Positions 58,477-62,854 of a stretch of 62,854 nucleotides of DNA are shown here, piece by piece (positions within the stretch are counted from its first letter, which is position 1; every line of letters begins with the position of its first letter). The translations under genes and the position numbers were made by a program. Source of the DNA: Chitinophaga pinensis (lineage in GTDB: Bacteria; Bacteroidota; Bacteroidia; Chitinophagales; Chitinophagaceae); contig CAMBYG010000004.1 in the NCBI GenBank assembly GCA_945872085.1, forward strand, positions 1 through 62,854, read 5' to 3'. A model generated the notes under the pieces. It saw only the letters and a program-made list of their open reading frames with translations. It made no database searches and was not told the DNA's origin.

Positions 58477-59229
58477 TTATTTTATTTCAATCCACGTATG
58501 ATCTGCCAGTAGTTTTACGCTAGCTATAAAATTCTTAAATGGAAGATTGGCTCCCCATTCTTGAGGACCAATTAAAGAAAGCACAAATCGATCTTGTTCT
58601 TTTTCGTATAAATGGTAGGTATGCCCTATTAATGGCTTAAAACTCATTTGAGCTTCATAAATCATCATAGAAAGCGCCTTTCTGTTTTGAATCGCTTGGG
58701 CTTGAGCAGCTAACAGTTCTATTTGTTTCCGAATTTGCTCTAATTGCATATTCGTTTGTTCTTCCATAGCCAATAAAGCCTTGTTTTTGATAACGCCTTC
58801 TTTTGTGGGCCTCACTATAGCACTACTTGCACTCGTAGCATATGCTAATACGCTAAGTTGTTTATGGTAAAATTCAATATTGCTATACGGTCGTTCGTAT
58901 TCGTCAAAACCTTGTAGTGTCCTTTTCATATTACCATTAGGTAATAAATCTAATTGCACACGAATGGGTAAATGATTGTATGCAGTATAGGTGTAATGAA
59001 ATTGTATAGCAGTGGGTATTTGAAGCTGCTCTTCTTGAAAGGACAATTCAAATGAGGTCACTTCTTTTTGTTGATTAATGGTGCGTTCTTCTTTAAAGCT
59101 AAATGCAGCAGAAGCCTCAATACCTATAATAGTAAAAATGGCAGCCGTTGGCACAGTGCCCTTTTCGTAAAGGCATTGCTCAGGTACCAATTGCCATGCT
59201 GCTAAGAAATTATATGCTTGTTGAATCAT
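58477..59229 (-). CDS. DUF2452 protein with extra N-terminal domain
   Basis: A 250-residue cytosolic-type protein. Residues about 126-250 match DUF2452: IVRPTKEGVIKNKALLAMEEQT, a helical MQLEQIRKQIELLAAQAQAI, FKPLIGHTYHLYEK and LLADHTWIEIK. Residues 1-125 (NFLAAWQLVPEQCLYEKG, FHYTYTAYNHLPIRVQLDL) are predicted to form a small beta-rich domain not part of DUF2452. The start is ATG 59229, as an upstream in-frame start at 59253 lies in an AT-rich leader. It leads the operon with the PA-like and ABC exporter genes. Function unknown. Confidence 0.65.
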   Translation of the reverse strand: MIQQAYNFLAAWQLVPEQCLYEKGTVPTAAIFTIIGIEASAAFSFKEERTINQQKEVTSFELSFQEEQLQIPTAIQFHYTYTAYNHLPIRVQLDLLPNGNMKRTLQGFDEYERPYSNIEFYHKQLSVLAYATSASSAIVRPTKEGVIKNKALLAMEEQTNMQLEQIRKQIELLAAQAQAIQNRKALSMMIYEAQMSFKPLIGHTYHLYEKEQDRFVLSLIGPQEWGANLPFKNFIASVKLLADHTWIEIK

Positions 59230-59270
59230 CACTACTATTACAAATAGAAACAAAAAAAGTTCAATCTATA

Positions 59271-59303
59271 AAAAAAGTGTGCCTGATAAAGACACACTTT
59301 TTT
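59271..59303 (-). terminator. Terminator of ahcY
   Basis: AAAAAAGTGTG and CACACTTTTTT separated by 11 bases; on the minus strand it ends in T residues just after the ahcY stop. Confidence 0.75.
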
Positions 59304-59320
59304 TTATAATTATATTACTA

Positions 59321-60637
59321 TTAATAACGATAATGATCAGCTTTAAACGGACCGTATTTAGGAATACCTAAATAAGCCGCTTGCTCATCTGTTAACTCAT
59401 CTAATTCAACACCAATTTTAGCTAAGTGCAAACGCGCTACCTTCTCATCTAAATGCTTAGGCAATACATATACTTTGTTTTCATAATTAGCGGTATTGGT
59501 CCACAATTCTATCTGCGCTAAAGTTTGGTTGGTAAACGAGTTACTCATTACAAACGATGGGTGTCCTGTAGCACAGCCTAAATTTACTAAACGGCCTTCT
59601 GCTAATACAATCACTTCTTTACCATCAATCGTATAAACATCTACTTGAGGTTTAATAGTATCTTTAGTATGACCGTAATTCGTATTTAACCATGCCATAT
59701 CAATTTCGATATCAAAGTGACCGATATTACACACGATCGCTTTGTCTTTCATAGAACGGAAATGCTTTTCGGTAATCAAATCACGACAACCAGAAGCTGT
59801 TACAATAATATCTGCTTCTTTTACTGCGTCTACCATTTTCTTAACTTCAAAGCCGTCCATAGCTGCTTGTAAAGCACAGATTGGATCAATTTCGGTAACG
59901 ATAACACGAGCACCTGCACCTCTCAACGATTCTGCAGATCCTTTACCCACATCGCCATAACTACCCACAACCGCTACTTTACCAGCCATCATAACATCAG
60001 TAGCACGACGAATCGCATCTACCAACGATTCTTTACAACCGTACTTGTTATCAAATTTAGATTTAGTAACCGAATCATTTACATTGATTGCAGGCATTGG
60101 TAAAGTACCTTTTGCCATACGCTCATATAAACGATGCACACCAGTTGTAGTTTCTTCTGATAAACCTTTGATACCATTTACTAAATGAGGATATTTATCT
60201 AAAACCATATTCGTTAAATCTCCACCATCATCTAAAATCATATTTAAAGGACGATCTTCACTTCCGAAATATAAGGTTTGTTCAATACACCAATCGCCTT
60301 CTTCAATAGTTTGTCCTTTCCAAGCAAAAACACCAATGCCAGCCGCTGCAATAGCTGCTGCTGCTTGGTCTTGCGTTGAGAAGATATTACAAGAGCTCCA
60401 TTTTACTTCAGCTCCTAAAGCTACTAAGGTTTCAATTAATACTGCCGTTTGAATAGTCATGTGTAAGCAACCTGCAATACGCGCACCTGCTAATGGTTTG
60501 CTATCGCCATATTCTGCTCTCAAAGACATTAAGCCAGGCATTTCTGCTTCTGCTAAACGAATTTCTTTACGGCCCCATTCAGCGAGACTCATATCTTTTA
60601 CCTTATGTGGTAAATTAAAATCAATAGTTGAACTCAT
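59321..60637 (-). CDS. ahcY: Adenosylhomocysteinase
   Basis: Splits S-adenosylhomocysteine into adenosine and homocysteine, relieving product inhibition of methyltransferases. The 438 residues have [43 protein letters not shown] with substrate Lys/Asp residues, the NAD-binding [16 protein letters not shown], and the C-terminal [12 protein letters not shown] with the Lys/Tyr used in the neighbouring NAD site. Own promoter; -7 box at 60661-60654. Confidence 0.98.
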   Translation of the reverse strand: MSSTIDFNLPHKVKDMSLAEWGRKEIRLAEAEMPGLMSLRAEYGDSKPLAGARIAGCLHMTIQTAVLIETLVALGAEVKWSSCNIFSTQDQAAAAIAAAGIGVFAWKGQTIEEGDWCIEQTLYFGSEDRPLNMILDDGGDLTNMVLDKYPHLVNGIKGLSEETTTGVHRLYERMAKGTLPMPAINVNDSVTKSKFDNKYGCKESLVDAIRRATDVMMAGKVAVVGSYGDVGKGSAESLRGAGARVIVTEIDPICALQAAMDGFEVKKMVDAVKEADIIVTASGCRDLITEKHFRSMKDKAIVCNIGHFDIEIDMAWLNTNYGHTKDTIKPQVDVYTIDGKEVIVLAEGRLVNLGCATGHPSFVMSNSFTNQTLAQIELWTNTANYENKVYVLPKHLDEKVARLHLAKIGVELDELTDEQAAYLGIPKYGPFKADHYRY

Positions 60638-60653
60638 ATTAAAAAAATTTTGG

Positions 60654-60661
60654 CAAAGGTA
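60654..60661 (-). promoter_or_regulatory. -7 box for ahcY
   Basis: Minus-strand TACCTTTG matches TAnnTTTG, 17 bases before the ATG. The identical box occurs before clpX, yicC and the pseudouridine synthase gene. Confidence 0.55.
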
Positions 60662-60769
60662 CTGTTTTTCTATGATAGGAAGGGTTACTAATAGCCTACT
60701 TTTATCTATTTTTTAGCAACTACCCTAATTTGTTGAACCAAGTATAAATAGGTACTTAAAAATCTTCTA

Positions 60770-61648
60770 CTAAATGCTCTTTAAATAATCTTTTATTTGG
60801 GTTTGGGTGGCAGCCGATACATTTACTAAAGGCAAACGCAAGGTGTCTTGCATAATACCCATTTCTTGTAGCACACATTTTACACCCGCTGGATTGCCTT
60901 CTGCAAAGAGTAAATTAATGCCCTTCAACAACTTATAATGCAGGTCTTTAGCAGTTGCAACTTGGCCTTGTCTAGCCAATTGCACCATTTGTGCAAAATC
61001 TTTGGTAAAGCAATTAGCAGCAACAGAGATAACTCCATGCATACCTATCGCTAGTTGAGGAAGCACTAAATCATCATCACCAGAAAGCACTGCAAAATCT
61101 GCCGGTGCTCCTTGCACTAATTCCATGCATTGCGCCATATTGCCACTCGCTTCTTTTACGGCCACAATGTGCTTAAACTCTTGTGCCAAACGTAAGGTAG
61201 TAGCGGGCAACATATTAGTAACTGTTCTACCCGGTACATTATAAAGAATGATAGGCAATGTTGTTGCTTGAGCAATCGCTTTAAAATGCTGATAAATTCC
61301 TTCTTGACTTGGTTTGTTATAATACGGCACTACACTCAAAAGGCCATCTACTCCGCTCCAATCCCAGGTTTGTAATTGTTGAATAACCGCTGCTGTATTG
61401 TTTCCTCCGGCACCACATACCAAAGGCACGCGCTTATTGTTTTGCTCAACAATAAAACGAAGTACGGCTTGTTTTTCATCTGTTGTTAAGGTAGGTGTTT
61501 CGGCAGTTGTACCTAAAGCCACCAAAAAATCAACTTTGTTTTCGATAACATGCGCCACCAATTTTCCTAAAGCAGGAAAATCAATTGTTCCTTCTTTTGT
61601 AAAAGGGGTAACTAATGCTACGCCAGTGCCTTGAAACTTATTATTCAT
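60770..61648 (-). CDS. dapA: 4-hydroxy-tetrahydrodipicolinate synthase
   Basis: First step of the lysine/diaminopimelate branch, condensing pyruvate with aspartate semialdehyde. The 292-residue TIM barrel has the active-site Thr pair (Thr47-Thr48 in GTTAETPTL), Tyr136 (ILYNVPGRT) and the Schiff-base Lys165 (VAVKEASGN). Normal length. It lies 11 bases after accA and shares its transcript. Confidence 0.97.
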   Translation of the reverse strand: MNNKFQGTGVALVTPFTKEGTIDFPALGKLVAHVIENKVDFLVALGTTAETPTLTTDEKQAVLRFIVEQNNKRVPLVCGAGGNNTAAVIQQLQTWDWSGVDGLLSVVPYYNKPSQEGIYQHFKAIAQATTLPIILYNVPGRTVTNMLPATTLRLAQEFKHIVAVKEASGNMAQCMELVQGAPADFAVLSGDDDLVLPQLAIGMHGVISVAANCFTKDFAQMVQLARQGQVATAKDLHYKLLKGINLLFAEGNPAGVKCVLQEMGIMQDTLRLPLVNVSAATQTQIKDYLKSI

Positions 61649-61659
61649 AGTTATAGTTC

Positions 61660-62622
61660 TTAAGTTGTGGGCACTTCGTCATAGAAGCCCATTTTAGAAA
61701 ACTTATCAATACGTTGTTGTATGCGCGTATCGGCATCAAAATGTTGTAAATCAGCGATTGTTTTTATGAGATAATCTTTTACAATAGCGGCCATTTCTAA
61801 TGGCTTAGCATGCGCGCCACCAATAGGCTCTTTCAATACATCATCTACCAAATCGAAGCCTTTCATATCCTCAGAAGTCAGTTTCAATTGCTCCGCAGCA
61901 AGTTCTTTATTATTCCATGTTCTCCATAAGATAGACGAGCAAGATTCTGGCGAAATAACGGTGTACCAAGTATTTTCCAACATCACTACTTTATCGCCAA
62001 TACCAATACCTAAAGCTCCGCCCGATGCACCTTCGCCAATAATAATACAAATCACTGGCACTTTCATATTCACCATTTCAAATAGGTTACGAGCAATCGC
62101 TTCTGCTTGTCCGCGTTCTTCTGCTTCCAAGCCAGGATAAGCGCCCGGTGTGTCTATAAAAGTGATAATAGGTCTATTAAATTTCTCTGCAATTTTCATT
62201 AAGCGTAAGGCTTTACGATAGCCCTCTGGATTAGCCATACCAAAATTGCGCAATTGACGGGTTTTGGTATTAGTTCCTTTCTGATGACCCATAACCATAA
62301 CTGGCAAACCATTTAACTCGGCCATGCCTGCTACAATAGCTTTATCATCTTTTACTTGGCGATCGCCAAACAATTCGGTAAAATTTTCAAAGATGCTTTC
62401 TATATAGAATTGGGTATATGGGCGCTCTGGGTGGCGGCTCAATTGCACGCGTTGCCATGGGCTTAAGTTTTGGTATATACTAGCACGTGTTTTTTCAATA
62501 GCGGTTTCTATTTCACGAATAGCTGCCGACATATCTGCATGGCTATCTGCTGCCATTTCGTGCAGTTTATCCAGTTGCTTTTGTAGGTCTTCTAAAGGTT
62601 TCTCAAAATCCAAAAATTGCAT
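61660..62622 (-). CDS. accA: Acetyl-CoA carboxylase carboxyltransferase subunit alpha
   Basis: Transfers the carboxyl group from carboxybiotin to acetyl-CoA in fatty-acid synthesis, together with AccD. The 320 residues start [16 protein letters not shown] and contain [15 protein letters not shown], the oxyanion-hole region [15 protein letters not shown], and [19 protein letters not shown]. Normal length; accD is not adjacent. TATCTTTG at 62655-62648 is a likely -7 box. Confidence 0.98.
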   Translation of the reverse strand: MQFLDFEKPLEDLQKQLDKLHEMAADSHADMSAAIREIETAIEKTRASIYQNLSPWQRVQLSRHPERPYTQFYIESIFENFTELFGDRQVKDDKAIVAGMAELNGLPVMVMGHQKGTNTKTRQLRNFGMANPEGYRKALRLMKIAEKFNRPIITFIDTPGAYPGLEAEERGQAEAIARNLFEMVNMKVPVICIIIGEGASGGALGIGIGDKVVMLENTWYTVISPESCSSILWRTWNNKELAAEQLKLTSEDMKGFDLVDDVLKEPIGGAHAKPLEMAAIVKDYLIKTIADLQHFDADTRIQQRIDKFSKMGFYDEVPTT

Positions 62623-62647
62623 AGTAGAATCAATTTTGTTTAGTTTA

Positions 62648-62655
62648 CAAAGATA
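62648..62655 (-). promoter_or_regulatory. -7 box for accA-dapA
   Basis: Minus-strand TATCTTTG fits TAnnTTTG, 25 bases before the accA ATG. Confidence 0.5.
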
Positions 62656-62704
62656 GTTTTAAAAATTTTATTTACTAGCTATATGAAAATTGGAAAAAGG
62701 GTTT

Positions 62705-62712
62705 TATATTTG
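62705..62712 (+). promoter_or_regulatory. -7 box for tRNA-Asp
   Basis: TATATTTG fits TAnnTTTG, 31 bases before the mature tRNA 5' end. Confidence 0.5.
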
Positions 62713-62742
62713 CACTCCCAAACAAAATCTCGGTTTTGTTCT

Positions 62743-62816
62743 GGATCGGTAGTTCAGTTGGTTAGAATGCCGCCCTGTCACGGCGGAGGTCGCGGGTTCG
62801 AGTCCCGTCCGGTCCG
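62743..62816 (+). tRNA. tRNA-Asp (GTC)
   Basis: Cloverleaf: acceptor GGATCGG/CCGGTCC with one U-G pair, D arm AGTTCAGTTGGTTAGA, anticodon loop CTGTCAC giving GTC, T arm GGGTTCGAGTCCC, discriminator G. CCA is not encoded, as usual in this phylum. Decodes GAC/GAU. No second tRNA follows before the window ends. Confidence 0.97.
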
Positions 62817-62820
62817 CAAA

Positions 62821-62838
62821 GTCCCTTCGGACATTTTT
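62821..62838 (+). terminator. Possible weak terminator after tRNA-Asp
   Basis: GTCC, loop CTTC, GGAC then A and five T. The stem is only 4 bp, so the call is tentative. Confidence 0.35.
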
Positions 62839-62854
62839 AAAACCCTTTAAGATC

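Overview
The window is a densely packed stretch of core chromosome from a member of the Bacteroidota, most likely Chitinophagaceae or a close relative. The evidence is the clearly AT-rich DNA, Bacteroidota-type promoters (-7 box TAnnTTTG, sometimes with a -33 TTTG or TTGC), a gliding lipoprotein GldH, a T9SS C-terminal sorting domain, FadL-plus-SGNH and BatB/BatC-type genes, and a tRNA without an encoded CCA. The family assignment is inference. I see no prophage, insertion sequence, CRISPR array, integron or rRNA operon.

Layout. 1-2060: 5' part of icmF, a fused B12-dependent acyl-CoA mutase, cut by the window edge. 2131-3534: an outer-membrane barrel protein and a hexapeptide-repeat protein. 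3613-6190: thyA-folA, then an internally shortened methyltransferase relative and a secreted LRR protein. 6240-9002: FadL-type porin plus SGNH lipoprotein. 9078-11156: radA-comF. 11166-11646: AT-rich gap with an orphan small-RNA-like unit. 11647-16090: M3 peptidase, YrdC-like protein, ligA. 16093-18398: amidohydrolase and pseudouridine synthase. 18497-21435: rnhB facing yicC-gldH-histidine kinase. 21602-24343: EnvC-like protein, YceI lipoprotein, pnuC. 24340-25910: adk-obg. 26299-28011: BatB-BatC fusion. 28182-32055: UvrD/PcrA helicase and gpmI. 32052-34898: five-gene operon (FAD reductase, dtd, tadA, Rieske protein, LD-carboxypeptidase). 34987-38628: kbl, glnS, PnuC-like membrane protein. 38653-40063: clpX and a 57-residue gene. 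40176-43700: priA-murB. 43680-48695: ubiX-mazG-giant histidine kinase. 48783-50488: thioredoxin-like protein facing msrB-nth. 50689-53384: rhlE-type helicase, T9SS cargo, peroxiredoxin. 53611-55557: groES-groEL. 55607-59229: DUF2452 fusion, PA-like secreted protein, ABC exporter. 59321-62622: ahcY, dapA, accA. 62743-62816: tRNA-Asp.

How the genes work together. Most are housekeeping: nucleotide supply (thyA, folA, adk, mazG, tadA), DNA maintenance (ligA, radA, priA, uvrD, nth, rnhB), protein quality control (clpX, groESL, msrB, dtd), wall and lysine/DAP synthesis (murB, dapA, EnvC-like, LD-carboxypeptidase), methyl-cycle recycling (ahcY) and envelope functions. Several adjacent convergent genes overlap by 4-21 bases, and several co-directional pairs share a base at stop/start (TAATG or TAGTG), showing strong compaction.

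No clearly new multi-gene system is visible. The best leads are the core-deleted methyltransferase after folA, a paired small-RNA/terminator motif, a sigma-54-like or palindromic element before groES, the two-domain DUF2452 protein in an exporter operon, the reductase-Rieske operon, the PnuC-like gene coupled to glnS, and the small gene after clpX.
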